NCBI GenBank assembly: GCA_900315175.1
Contig: OMYA01000001.1
Location: forward strand, 62,001-126,000
Reading direction: 5' to 3'
DNA: 64,000 nucleotides
Origin: an uncultured Bacteroidales bacterium
GTDB taxonomy: Bacteria > Bacteroidota > Bacteroidia > Bacteroidales > F082
The position numbers and the translations under genes are program-made. Below are positions 8,919-17,859 of this stretch, in pieces (the first letter of the stretch is position 1; every line of letters begins with the position of its first letter). Under the pieces are notes generated by a model. That model worked only from the letters and a program-made list of their open reading frames with translations. It was not told where the DNA came from and did not search any database.

Positions 8919-11522
8919 TTAGTCTTTTAAAATCTTAAAAACTTTCCATTTGCCATCGCCAGTATATATCACTTTTGCCTTTACATGACAGTCGCAAGAG
9001 ATATTATACTTATCCAAAATGGACTTATGAACATAATAGTCCCCAATGAATGCAAAATCTGGATCGCCATCATCGTAACGGTTACGGTATTTAAGTTCCA
9101 ATCTCCCCTCAATGTCTTTTACCAGATTACTATTGACCTCATCAGTCGCTTCCGCCTTGAGCACTTCAACCACTTTCTTTTCTTGGCTTGGATGTTTCTT
9201 ATCCTCAATCTTTCGCACGTAGTAGTGAATTTTGATGAAATCTCCAATCGAAGGACGTAATTCTGTCTGGTCATAGTGGAGTATGCCGGAAATAAGTTTA
9301 GGTCCTAATACAAAATGGAACAGCTGTTTCTGCGTATTCACATCATCAACGGCAACTATCCTGCATTTAAACTGAGCAAGCCCCTCAGTTTTATCACATT
9401 TCGTTATTTCCTTAAAGAAATACTTCTTCTCTTCTTTGACCTTCTTTGTGTATTGCCGGAAAGAAACGAAATCACCTTTCTCCAAGGCTTGTTCATCATA
9501 ATGTTCGTATACGAGGTTTGAGTCGGTTGAATAGATATGGTATACCTTCTTCTCGGTATTCACATGCTGGATGTATCCGTATTTAACGGGAAGGGGTAAC
9601 CAATCGGCTGCCTCCGAAGGAGCTACAATCAACAGTATATATTTGATGATTGTCTCTGTTTTTGGAGGACGCCACGAATACACATCAGGAATAGTTTTTA
9701 CCGTCTCGTCCTTATACAGTTTAAACCTCCAGACTTGGCCTTCATGGCTATTGCCTAAGGTAGGGAATCTCTTCTTATTCGTGGCAAATTCAATAGTGTC
9801 TCCGTCGACAAAGGTCATCATTTCTTTCCCATCGTCATTTTTCCACTTCTCTACAAGTACCATATCGGTATATGGAACGTCGGCGTAAGCATGCTCTTCC
9901 GCAATCGGGAGATTCTCCGCATACAAGGCAGCATTCTTATCTTTGGCTGGAGTCGCAGAAGAGCATTGCCCCAGAAGGGTGTCAACTTCCTCATCGACAC
10001 GCCAACCCATTTCTGTATAATGCTTCTTGTATTGCTCGAGTTCAACAGCAGCATTTTCATATTTCTTTGCTCTGATCAGTTGTCGGGCTAACTCCAACCG
10101 GATCTTGCCGATGAAATCTTCATTCTTTTCGAGACTAAGAGCCTTACAAAGAAGAGCTGTCTTGACCCTCGTATCCTTCCAGCAATCAGCAAATTCACTC
10201 CAAATGTAGTATTTTTCACCCATCTTTAGACACAGGTCCTTATAGATGCTCTTTGCTTTCGCCAGTTGGCCGGCACGCAGATGAAGTAACGCCTTTGATC
10301 TAATATTCCAGTCATCATCAGGGAACTTCTCAACAGCAGTACCATAAAGGTCAATCAACCATTGCAGATCACCAATCTGTTCATAAGAAAGGCTTTCAAT
10401 CGCTTCTCGTGCTTTCTTTAAACATTTAACTGCGAGCGGTTTATATGTCTCTCCATTATCACCTTTTTCCTCTTTCCAGTCGACCTCGCGCAATTTCTCC
10501 GGATTCCATTGTTTGAAGAAGTCATAAAAACGCCAAGCGTTGTTATCCTTCATAATACGCTCAGCGAGTCCAAGAACTCTGGAATGGGATGATGATGCTG
10601 GTGCTTCAGGGAAGAATGCGAGGTACTCTTCAAATAGATTCCAAGTTGAAGCACTTACTCCACCTTCTGTGCTATGATACAACTTCCAGAAAAAATGCTC
10701 TTTCATCATCTCGATGAATTCATTCTTTTTGCGTGGAAGAAGTTCGACAAACTCCTGGACCTCATTAAGAGGATAGTCGACGACCGCCCTCGCTATTCTG
10801 GACATCAATGAAGGGATAGGTTTCCCATCGCCCCCGCGAGAATCGTCAAAGTCGCTATCTCTCAGGTTATCCGGCCCCCAAAGACGAAGGAATGAAACCA
10901 ATTTAAAATTGTCATCCTGCTTTGAATAGTTTAGCGCGAAATTCAATATCTGGGAATGAAGATTGGATGGCCGTTCATTTTTCAGATTGATATAATCACG
11001 CAACTGTGTACGTACCTCCACGGAATTAAGAGAAGAAATATGATCCCTAAGGTAACGGTATATTGTCCAACCATAACTCTCGTGAGCCTCTTCGGGCAAA
11101 TGACCATCTATGGCGAGTTGGCGCAGAATCTCCCAGGCTCGATCATTATTCCCATTCTGACTCAATTCTTTTGCTTCTTGAATCTGCGCATAGAATGGAT
11201 TTACCGTAAGCTTTAACTGTTGTATCTTCTTAACGAGTGTTTCAGCAAACTCATCATACGTAGTATTGAATCTTAACCGTGACAAGTAATCTGAAATTTG
11301 ACGAGCACCTTCAATATTCCCCCGTTGTTGCTCTCTTTTACAGATGTCAATCAGTGTCCAGGCATATGCTTTCCATACGTCTTGATCTCGATTATCCTGA
11401 CGCAGCAACTCTTCAGCCTTTTGTCTGGCTTCGTCTAAACGACCTTCCCTCCTGAGGTCATATATTTCGGTAGAGGCGCGAGGCGTGTAATCGTCATCGT
11501 CCCAGTCGTTGTACCATGGCAT
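8919..11522 (-). CDS. TPR protein with C-terminal OB-fold (S1/cold-shock-like) region, partner of NERD protein
   Basis: 867 aa, soluble (no signal peptide). Acidic start MPWYNDWDDDDYTPRASTEI, then a helical-repeat region to about residue 520 with TPR-like units (for example REGRLDEARQKAEELLRQDN and LHLRAGQLAKAKSIYKDLC). From about residue 570 there are several beta-rich segments with VxxGDxVSF/KIHYY patterns, and the end, DPDFAFIGDYYVHKSILDKY followed by VKAKVIYTGDGKWKVFKI, looks like a cold-shock/S1 OB fold. This suggests protein scaffolding plus RNA or ssDNA binding. It starts 28 bp after the NERD gene, so both are one transcript. I recall similar TPR-S1/helicase pairs from comparative studies of conflict systems but cannot verify that here. 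Confidence 0.75.
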   Translation of the reverse strand: MPWYNDWDDDDYTPRASTEIYDLRREGRLDEARQKAEELLRQDNRDQDVWKAYAWTLIDICKREQQRGNIEGARQISDYLSRLRFNTTYDEFAETLVKKIQQLKLTVNPFYAQIQEAKELSQNGNNDRAWEILRQLAIDGHLPEEAHESYGWTIYRYLRDHISSLNSVEVRTQLRDYINLKNERPSNLHSQILNFALNYSKQDDNFKLVSFLRLWGPDNLRDSDFDDSRGGDGKPIPSLMSRIARAVVDYPLNEVQEFVELLPRKKNEFIEMMKEHFFWKLYHSTEGGVSASTWNLFEEYLAFFPEAPASSSHSRVLGLAERIMKDNNAWRFYDFFKQWNPEKLREVDWKEEKGDNGETYKPLAVKCLKKAREAIESLSYEQIGDLQWLIDLYGTAVEKFPDDDWNIRSKALLHLRAGQLAKAKSIYKDLCLKMGEKYYIWSEFADCWKDTRVKTALLCKALSLEKNEDFIGKIRLELARQLIRAKKYENAAVELEQYKKHYTEMGWRVDEEVDTLLGQCSSATPAKDKNAALYAENLPIAEEHAYADVPYTDMVLVEKWKNDDGKEMMTFVDGDTIEFATNKKRFPTLGNSHEGQVWRFKLYKDETVKTIPDVYSWRPPKTETIIKYILLIVAPSEAADWLPLPVKYGYIQHVNTEKKVYHIYSTDSNLVYEHYDEQALEKGDFVSFRQYTKKVKEEKKYFFKEITKCDKTEGLAQFKCRIVAVDDVNTQKQLFHFVLGPKLISGILHYDQTELRPSIGDFIKIHYYVRKIEDKKHPSQEKKVVEVLKAEATDEVNSNLVKDIEGRLELKYRNRYDDGDPDFAFIGDYYVHKSILDKYNISCDCHVKAKVIYTGDGKWKVFKILKD

Positions 11523-11550
11523 TGTTTATTCCCTCCAAGTTTTTGTCCTA

Positions 11551-14496
11551 TTATTGACCGTTTAGTGTTCTTAACTTTCTAATCTCAGTGACAATGTTTG
11601 GGTCGGAGATGTCGAAAACCTCGATTTTGTTGATGAAGCCTTTAGTATGATTTTCAAGACTTGTTCCATACCAGAACCTTAGCATAGCACCCCCTTTCTC
11701 GGTGGAAGCCTTGCAGATAATTTGGTAATCCTTACTCGATACAATTTCGAGATTGATACCAATCTCTTTTATTTGGTCAATAAACGATTGGATGATCTCA
11801 GTTATATACTCGGGACACTCTGCAGTTCCAACCCGAACTGGTTTCAGAGATAAAACTGATTCGCTAGCCTCCCTGATTACATTTAAGTCAACTAAGTCAT
11901 TGGGCTCCATCTTGATTGCGGAAATGCCAAAGGAATCTTTCGCTCCTTTGTTATGAATGTCAACAATCAGTTTTTTCTTAATAACCTGCGGTATAGAGAA
12001 TATAGCTTTTGTCAGATAATCACTGCAAGGCTTAACCTCTTCCAAAATATAACCCTGGGGCTCAATAATTATTGCCAATTCACAAATTGCCGCAGCAGCG
12101 TTGGTGTTTTTCAGTTTTACAATCTCAGCAAAACGAGGCGGAATAGAGTATGTATCGAAAATCAAGATTGGCTTTGAGGTGCTGACACCGGAGTCTGTTT
12201 CGCTGATTATACAATTCATGAAGGGATGGACGTATTGCGGCTGTGCAATAAAAAAGGCCCCTGTTGATGTGCTAACTCCGCTATATAACCATCTGAAATA
12301 TGACTCATTGCAGATTCCATCATTTTCGGCGCGGAAACCTTTCAAAATAACACTGTCAAATTCTGAGCCTACCGCCTTGTGGACTGTGATTGCCCATGCA
12401 TATTTGGCGTACAAGGCGTTAATTAGTGAGTCGTTCTCTCTTGCCTGTCTTTGAATGTCACTCTCATATTTGTCGTAGAATCGCTTAAGCAAGGAACGCA
12501 CAGATCTGGTTGTTGTGACTTGTGTCCTCTCTTCTTTCTTGACAATACGTTTGTGAATCAAGCTCCCTATCGCGGATTGTTCTTCTTCAGATAGTGCTTG
12601 ATAGCCGGAATCCTCCATTAATTGCCGGTAATACTCGCTATCCGTGAAGGGAGAATTCTTTTTCAGCTCGACAATCCTTCTTCCGATAAAAACATTTACT
12701 GCTATTTGTTCTTCTTTTGCCAGTTCATCTATGCTCGAAAGGTAATTGTCCAGCACCCATATTTCTGCGCTTTGTCCGCTCAAACTAAGGCATGTTACAG
12801 CTATCTTGGTGAAAGACAAAAGAACCGGACGTGGAAATCCCTTGATGGGAATTTCTTCGCTAATGTGTTCCCGTATCTCTATTACGGTGAAATACATTCC
12901 GTTCAAGATGCGTTTCGGATTGCCAAATCCAGTTTTGTCGGGGATAAATATATTGTTGTTTGCGATGATTAGGTCATCAGGCGCAAGGTCCTTTCCATTA
13001 TTCAAACAATGGTTTTTTATCCACAGGTTTGTCTTAAGGCAATCACCTTTTTTGAAGAACAAGATTGCTTTTTGGGGCTCCTGAAGTAAAGGAGAATTGA
13101 ACCACTCCTTCATCTTTTCTACAATCTCGTCTTTCTCAATCTCCACAATAGAGCCATCGTCAAAGGAGTAGCTCAACTTGTTAAACAATTGAGCGTCCAT
13201 GCTTTGGGCTAAACTGCATTTCAATGCCTCTTTGCAAGAGTCTTGTGAATCTATAACTTGTTGATGGTAATAGTGTATAACTCTCTCCCCACATATACCC
13301 TTGAGGTTTGCGATGTTTACGGCTGAGTCATCAGATGATCCAAAGGACAGCATATACGGGTCTCCAATGAAAACGACTTTTCTCTTGGATGAAGGATCAG
13401 CAAAAGATATAAAGTCTTCAAGCAAGCGTCCCGATCCGAACCGAAGTAAATCCGTTTGTGACAGACTCCGACTGACAAGATGCGCGTCATACACAATCAG
13501 CAATGCTCGCTCGTCGAGACCAGAATCTGATCTTAAAGGAATGACCTGTAAAGTCCAGTCTTCCTTATCCTCCTCTTCCTGATTACTGTCCGTTTTTTCA
13601 TTTCCCCCATAAATGAATGAATAAAGGCTTGTTGCCTCAATTCCGCGAGAGCGGAGCCGACGACTAATTCGATTAGAATGGCACAAGCCCTGAACTTCAG
13701 GAATCTCGTAGTTATCTGCTACGGAGAACAGATATTTAGCCCAATTATCACGCTCGGAGGCATCCATTGAAGTGAGAACCAGAATATCATTGCCTTCAGC
13801 CTGCATATAGGTGTCAATCGTGGTTTTTGCTTCCTCTCCAATGATGATGTCCTTCTTATGTATAATCTCGGTCTCAATAGTATAGTCTTGAACATATTCG
13901 TCGGCGGGGAAAATACTTCTTATCGCCTTCTCAACATCCTCATCATAAGCATTGTCATTATTCAAGTCATAAAGCAACGCGCCGATCTCAGACTCTTGAG
14001 CAATTTTGTAGTAGGGGTATTTCCCAGGGACCTTGTTTGTTAACTCAAGCGGGCCTGAAAAGATGTTGGCAATACAAACTCGAGATGGGTTGATTCTCTG
14101 TTTAAGAATTAGATTATGCTCAACTATCTCCCGGAAGGCGTTTCGATAAGATGCAAGCTGAAGGAATGGATTCAAGAAATGAGCACCAGCTTTTACCTCG
14201 ATGGCTTGATGGTCAGATGCCTTCTCGGCATACCAAGGATAACTTTTGAATTCATCATCACCCCGAGGAAGGATCAATTGACCAGAATAGTCCTTAAAGT
14301 CAATGATTACAACCCCATGATTATAGAATAAAACCGCATCAGCACGAAAGCGCCTGTAATTTTCGTTAAAGGGATTGCCAACAAGGATACCGCTGAACTT
14401 GTGTTTCTTAAACACGGCATCCATAATCTTGACAACACGACGAAACTGTTCATTTTCGTGAGTCTCAGCTTGTTGGTGTAAAACTACTAATGCCAT
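11551..14496 (-). CDS. NERD-domain protein with degenerate superfamily 1 helicase region
   Basis: 981 aa, first gene of the two-gene unit. Residues 1-190: NERD nuclease-like domain, with RADAVLF and VVIIDFKDYSG (acidic-x-Lys) as the expected catalytic strand. Residues 230-720: UvrD/PcrA-like SF1 helicase scaffold, but the Walker A position (about 236-253) reads NDILVLTSMDASERDNW with no GKT/S; Walker B (332-341) is LLIVYDAHLV instead of a DE pair; motif III VVFIGDPYML is kept; the late motif AITVHKAVGSEFD is kept, but the arginine-finger motif is SGVSTSTGAF instead of TRA. The C-terminal 250 residues are unrecognised. It therefore probably binds DNA/RNA without ATP-driven unwinding. Promoter at 14605-14612. 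Confidence 0.78.
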   Translation of the reverse strand: MALVVLHQQAETHENEQFRRVVKIMDAVFKKHKFSGILVGNPFNENYRRFRADAVLFYNHGVVIIDFKDYSGQLILPRGDDEFKSYPWYAEKASDHQAIEVKAGAHFLNPFLQLASYRNAFREIVEHNLILKQRINPSRVCIANIFSGPLELTNKVPGKYPYYKIAQESEIGALLYDLNNDNAYDEDVEKAIRSIFPADEYVQDYTIETEIIHKKDIIIGEEAKTTIDTYMQAEGNDILVLTSMDASERDNWAKYLFSVADNYEIPEVQGLCHSNRISRRLRSRGIEATSLYSFIYGGNEKTDSNQEEEDKEDWTLQVIPLRSDSGLDERALLIVYDAHLVSRSLSQTDLLRFGSGRLLEDFISFADPSSKRKVVFIGDPYMLSFGSSDDSAVNIANLKGICGERVIHYYHQQVIDSQDSCKEALKCSLAQSMDAQLFNKLSYSFDDGSIVEIEKDEIVEKMKEWFNSPLLQEPQKAILFFKKGDCLKTNLWIKNHCLNNGKDLAPDDLIIANNNIFIPDKTGFGNPKRILNGMYFTVIEIREHISEEIPIKGFPRPVLLSFTKIAVTCLSLSGQSAEIWVLDNYLSSIDELAKEEQIAVNVFIGRRIVELKKNSPFTDSEYYRQLMEDSGYQALSEEEQSAIGSLIHKRIVKKEERTQVTTTRSVRSLLKRFYDKYESDIQRQARENDSLINALYAKYAWAITVHKAVGSEFDSVILKGFRAENDGICNESYFRWLYSGVSTSTGAFFIAQPQYVHPFMNCIISETDSGVSTSKPILIFDTYSIPPRFAEIVKLKNTNAAAAICELAIIIEPQGYILEEVKPCSDYLTKAIFSIPQVIKKKLIVDIHNKGAKDSFGISAIKMEPNDLVDLNVIREASESVLSLKPVRVGTAECPEYITEIIQSFIDQIKEIGINLEIVSSKDYQIICKASTEKGGAMLRFWYGTSLENHTKGFINKIEVFDISDPNIVTEIRKLRTLNGQ

Positions 14497-14604
14497 CAGT
14501 ATGAATATTAATTATAACAATCAGACTTAATTTATCCAATTGCTTTGAATATTATTTTTCAATAAACCATAGATAAAACTACAATTCAATTAGTTGTAAT
14601 CTTA

Positions 14605-14612
14605 CAAAGATA
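14605..14612 (-). promoter_or_regulatory. -7 promoter element of the NERD/TPR unit
   Basis: Minus strand TATCTTTG, exact TAnnTTTG match, giving a leader of roughly 100 nt. The AT-rich leader contains an inverted pair around ttacaactaattgaattgtag. Confidence 0.55.
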
Positions 14613-14648
14613 CAACTATTTTTAAAACAACACATTATTTTTTGGATT

Positions 14649-15773
14649 TTAAGGTAGTAATTTATTTTTCTTCTCTCCAAAAACACACCATCTCACAAAC
14701 GGGACTCTGTGTAATCCCTCATAAAGCAAGGGTGAAATCGCAAATACCGCCACCGTCAGAATCAGATACATCGCAAACGGAGGCAGCTGCTCTCTCATGT
14801 TAAAATACATATATGAGCCGATGCCCGCAATCACGAGATAATGAACGACATAGATGCCAAAACTTGATTTCGTCATATAGTCGGCAAACTTTCCGGTGCA
14901 GTCGAATTTTGCCTTAAACCAGCCCATCATAGCGAGGCACATCAGCCAGCCGTAGAGACAGTTGAGCGGACTTCCCATATATTGAGGCGTGGTGTTGTTG
15001 AGTCCGAAAGTGGTGACAACCAAAACCGTGCCTGTGACAGCGGCGAACAGCATCATAGGAGCCCAGAACCTTCCTAAAGTCTCCTGCACCTTATCGTGAG
15101 AGAACACAAGATATCCCATCATGAAGACTATGAAGTAAAACACCGGCTTGTAGAGGTTGTAGAGACCGTCGGCACTCTCTGCGCGCGGATTCATGATGAG
15201 GGTCTTCTCGCCAAACCAGAAGAGGAAAACAAGGAGGACCATCCAAGCCATTCCCAACTTGCCTGATGCCACTTTGCCGCACCAGCTGTGGAAACGGCTG
15301 TTTTTATCTATGGCAGTTATGATGAGCAAAAGCAGCGAAAACAGCCACAAATCCTGTATGAACCACAGCGGTCCGATGCCGTTCACCGACCAGATGAGAT
15401 ATTTTACTGGCTGAGGCACTGCTGCCAAAACATCGGTGCCGCCGACGTGGGTGTTGAAATACCCTACCATCCACTGGAACACAAACAATCCGATGGTAGC
15501 AGGCACCAACAACTTGCGCGTTCTCGACTTAAACCATGATTTTCCATCACGGTTTTCCAAAGCATAACGGGAGCTCATTCCTGCCAATAAAAACAGCAGC
15601 GGCATAAACCAAGGATACAGTATATACATCAGCACGTCCTGGTACTGCGGGCCGTCGCCGAAACCGCCCACGCCGCCGAAGACGCCTTTGTTGTTGTAAA
15701 AATAAACCACGTGGTAAAGCAGCACCAGAAGCACCGTCACCCAGCGCAGGTTGTCAATCCAATGTCTTCTCAT
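14649..15773 (-). CDS. Membrane acyltransferase (acyltransferase-3 / OpgC-like)
   Basis: 374 aa integral membrane protein with about ten hydrophobic segments. It begins MRRHWIDNLRWVTVLLVLLY with the conserved His of the family in LLYHVVYFY, and has the arginine-containing RTRKLLVPATIG loop. Members transfer acetyl or succinyl groups to extracytoplasmic glycans, lipids or peptides. It starts 10 bp after the M28 peptidase stop, so the two are cotranscribed. The actual acceptor is unknown. Confidence 0.85.
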   Translation of the reverse strand: MRRHWIDNLRWVTVLLVLLYHVVYFYNNKGVFGGVGGFGDGPQYQDVLMYILYPWFMPLLFLLAGMSSRYALENRDGKSWFKSRTRKLLVPATIGLFVFQWMVGYFNTHVGGTDVLAAVPQPVKYLIWSVNGIGPLWFIQDLWLFSLLLLIITAIDKNSRFHSWCGKVASGKLGMAWMVLLVFLFWFGEKTLIMNPRAESADGLYNLYKPVFYFIVFMMGYLVFSHDKVQETLGRFWAPMMLFAAVTGTVLVVTTFGLNNTTPQYMGSPLNCLYGWLMCLAMMGWFKAKFDCTGKFADYMTKSSFGIYVVHYLVIAGIGSYMYFNMREQLPPFAMYLILTVAVFAISPLLYEGLHRVPFVRWCVFGEKKNKLLP

Positions 15774-15783
15774 TTTTTAAAAA

Positions 15784-17052
15784 TTAATATTTCTCAACAA
15801 AATCAGTGATGATCTTGAAAATAGGCTCGTAAGTCACGAAGATAGCGTTCTTGTAGGTGTCGTAAATCGTGTGATAATACTTGAAAGCGTCGCCGTTCTC
15901 GTTCTCAAACAGGATGCATGGCACCTTCTGCTCAGCAAACGGATAGTGGTCGCTGTTGGCAGCCAATTCGCCACGATGCAAGGCCTCGAAATAGTTATTC
16001 TCACCGTTGATTTTCTCGAGCAAAGCGAATCCTCGGACACCTTCGTCGCTGACCTCGCAGTACTGCACCGGGTTGTTGTCGCCAATCATATCGATGTTGA
16101 ACAGATACTTAATCTGCTTGAGCGACACCGTCGGGTTGTCGACATAATACAGAGAGCCGTTCAAACCCGAGTCTTCACCGGAGAATGCTATGAAATACAT
16201 GTCGAATTCAGGCTTGTTTTGTGCGTAATATTCAGCCAAGGTGACGATGGTGGCAGTGCCTGATGCGTTGTCGTTGGCACCGGCATAATACACCTTTTCG
16301 CCAAGGTTTCCGAGATGGTCGTAATGTGCAGTGAAGACATAGCAGCTGTCGTGTTTCTTGCCGTTCACCTTCGCGATGACGTTGAAGAGCTCATAGTCTT
16401 TCAAAAACTCATTATCGATATCCAATTTCACGTTTTTCACGCCTTTGATAGCCTCTGGAGTCACCCAAACTATCGGCTTGCCCATCACGCGACTGCCGTA
16501 TGCCTTGAAGAATTTGATAGGTGAAGCCCATGTCTGGATGAAACCGGCATTGGTAGCGTCTTTTTTATGAAGTGGTGCGAAAGCGTCGTGATGGTTATAC
16601 ATAAACCAGAAGTCGCACACCACCATGCAGTTGGCATATTCAGGCTTTGCCAGGTCTGAATACATCTTCTCGACGTCGAAATTCAGCGTATCCACATGAT
16701 ACACCGGGAACTCGCCGTGCACGCCCGGTGAATACTCTCTCATCGTGAAATCAACGCCTGGAGTGAGTTTCTTGCCGTCAGCCCACATGTCCATCTTGCC
16801 GCAGAAGGTGTTGATGTCGATTTTGAAAGGCTGGCGCACCACCTCGTCGGCACCGGCTTTCTTGAACTCTTCCACGAGATAATCTCCCGCCATGTTAGCG
16901 CCGTCCTTGGCATAGCCCCTGCCTTGAAATTTCTTGGAACTCAGTTCCTTCACAATCTTTTTGTAATGCTTCAAATCCTGTGCATTCAATGATGTCTCTG
17001 CAAACATCCCAATGGCGAACACCGCCAATAATAAAACTATTATCCTTTTCAT
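15784..17052 (-). CDS. M28-family zinc aminopeptidase, secreted
   Basis: 422 aa with a cleavable signal peptide (MKRIIVLLLAVFAIGMFAET...LNAQ). The two-zinc site of M28 peptidases is complete: His243 in FTAHYDHLG, bridging Asp261 in GANDNASGTA, catalytic Glu292/293 in FSGEDSGL, Asp321 in NIDMIGD and His369 in NSDHYPFAEQ. An insert at residues 80-220 is a PA-like lid domain. Releases N-terminal amino acids in the periplasm or outside the cell. Operon with the downstream acyltransferase. Confidence 0.92.
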   Translation of the reverse strand: MKRIIVLLLAVFAIGMFAETSLNAQDLKHYKKIVKELSSKKFQGRGYAKDGANMAGDYLVEEFKKAGADEVVRQPFKIDINTFCGKMDMWADGKKLTPGVDFTMREYSPGVHGEFPVYHVDTLNFDVEKMYSDLAKPEYANCMVVCDFWFMYNHHDAFAPLHKKDATNAGFIQTWASPIKFFKAYGSRVMGKPIVWVTPEAIKGVKNVKLDIDNEFLKDYELFNVIAKVNGKKHDSCYVFTAHYDHLGNLGEKVYYAGANDNASGTATIVTLAEYYAQNKPEFDMYFIAFSGEDSGLNGSLYYVDNPTVSLKQIKYLFNIDMIGDNNPVQYCEVSDEGVRGFALLEKINGENNYFEALHRGELAANSDHYPFAEQKVPCILFENENGDAFKYYHTIYDTYKNAIFVTYEPIFKIITDFVEKY

Positions 17053-17100
17053 ATTTTTAAACTTTTAAACTTATAAACTATTAAACTATTAAACTATTAA
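17053..17100. repeat. Period-8 AT-rich tandem repeat
   Basis: Six to seven units of the type aaactatt/aaactttt fill the whole gap between the LiaF-like gene and the M28 peptidase gene. One of several short-period intergenic repeats in the window. Confidence 0.7.
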
Positions 17101-17101
17101 G

Positions 17102-17653
17102 CTAATTAAGAATATGCACTCCTCCGAAGAAATTGCTTGCCACCACATGCAGTGTCTTCGCTTCGGGCTTCATGCCTTTGTATGTCTCGTCGCCCACGCC
17201 CCCGATGAAGCTGCGGCTCTGGACCACCACGTTGACGTTTGTCGGCACGTAAATCTCAACGCCGCCGAAGAAGGTGTGGATGTCGATCTCCTCGTCCTCT
17301 GTTATCACAGCCTCGCGAAGGTCTAACTTGATGCCTCCGAATGTCGCGTCGAGCTTGGCGCCGTGGAATGTCTCGCCATGATAGATGTACTGGTCGCCGC
17401 CATATTTCGTGTTACAGCAGATGCGCTTGCCGTCCTCGCCCACTGGCACCGGACGGTCGAGCCACTGTTCGTGGTTGCGCTTGAAACCATTAATTATAAT
17501 GTCGCCGCCGAGATAAATCAAAAGCGCCGGCGCGATGTACTCTGTCCACGGCTGGCTCCAAAGCCAATCCCAATGCAGGATGTCCCACGTGTCGGCCAAC
17601 TTCAGCATACCGGCTGCAATCAGAATGATTCCACAAAATGTTTTCTTTGTCAT
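17102..17653 (-). CDS. LiaF-like membrane protein (LiaI-LiaF TM region plus beta C-terminal domain)
   Basis: 183 aa. Two N-terminal membrane segments (TFCGIILIAAGMLKL and YIAPALLIYLGGDIIING) followed by a cytoplasmic right-handed beta region with the repeated pattern (x)FGGIKLDLREA, FFGGVEIYVP, SFIGGVGD, NFFGGVHI. This is the DUF5668/cell-wall-active-antibiotic-response architecture. Family members tune envelope-stress regulators. It is divergent from a membrane LytTR regulator 206 bp away, the usual Bacteroidetes neighbourhood, so it likely senses with or represses it. Confidence 0.82.
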   Translation of the reverse strand: MTKKTFCGIILIAAGMLKLADTWDILHWDWLWSQPWTEYIAPALLIYLGGDIIINGFKRNHEQWLDRPVPVGEDGKRICCNTKYGGDQYIYHGETFHGAKLDATFGGIKLDLREAVITEDEEIDIHTFFGGVEIYVPTNVNVVVQSRSFIGGVGDETYKGMKPEAKTLHVVASNFFGGVHILN

Positions 17654-17657
17654 AATT

Positions 17658-17735
17658 CTATAAATTTTAAATCTTAAATCTTGAATTTTAAATCTTAAAT
17701 CTTTAAATCTTGAATTTTAAATCTTGAATCTCAAA
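17658..17735. repeat. Period-7 tandem repeat (ttaaatc/ttgaatt)
   Basis: About eleven 7-bp units such as TTAAATC, TTGAATT directly upstream of the LiaF-like gene; they lie in its 5' leader because the -7 box is at 17744-17751. Confidence 0.7.
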
Positions 17736-17743
17736 TTTTTCTG

Positions 17744-17751
17744 CAAAATTA
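17744..17751 (-). promoter_or_regulatory. -7 promoter element of the liaF-like gene
   Basis: Minus strand TAATTTTG. A TTG lies 20 bp upstream of it (in cttgcatcgg), a plausible -33. The transcript would carry the heptad repeat in its leader. Confidence 0.5.
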
Positions 17752-17843
17752 TGGCGGTTTTCAATCCGATGCAAGTTTTTGGGATATTCTGCACGTTTTT
17801 GTGATGAAATGTAAAATTTTGGGACGAATGGCAAAAAAATATT

Positions 17844-17851
17844 TATTTTTG
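17844..17851 (+). promoter_or_regulatory. -7 promoter element of the LytTR regulator
   Basis: TATTTTTG, with a TTTG at 17818-17821 about 22 bp upstream. The ATG at 17860 is only 8 bp away, so the mRNA is nearly leaderless. Confidence 0.55.
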
Positions 17852-17859
17852 CATTCGCA

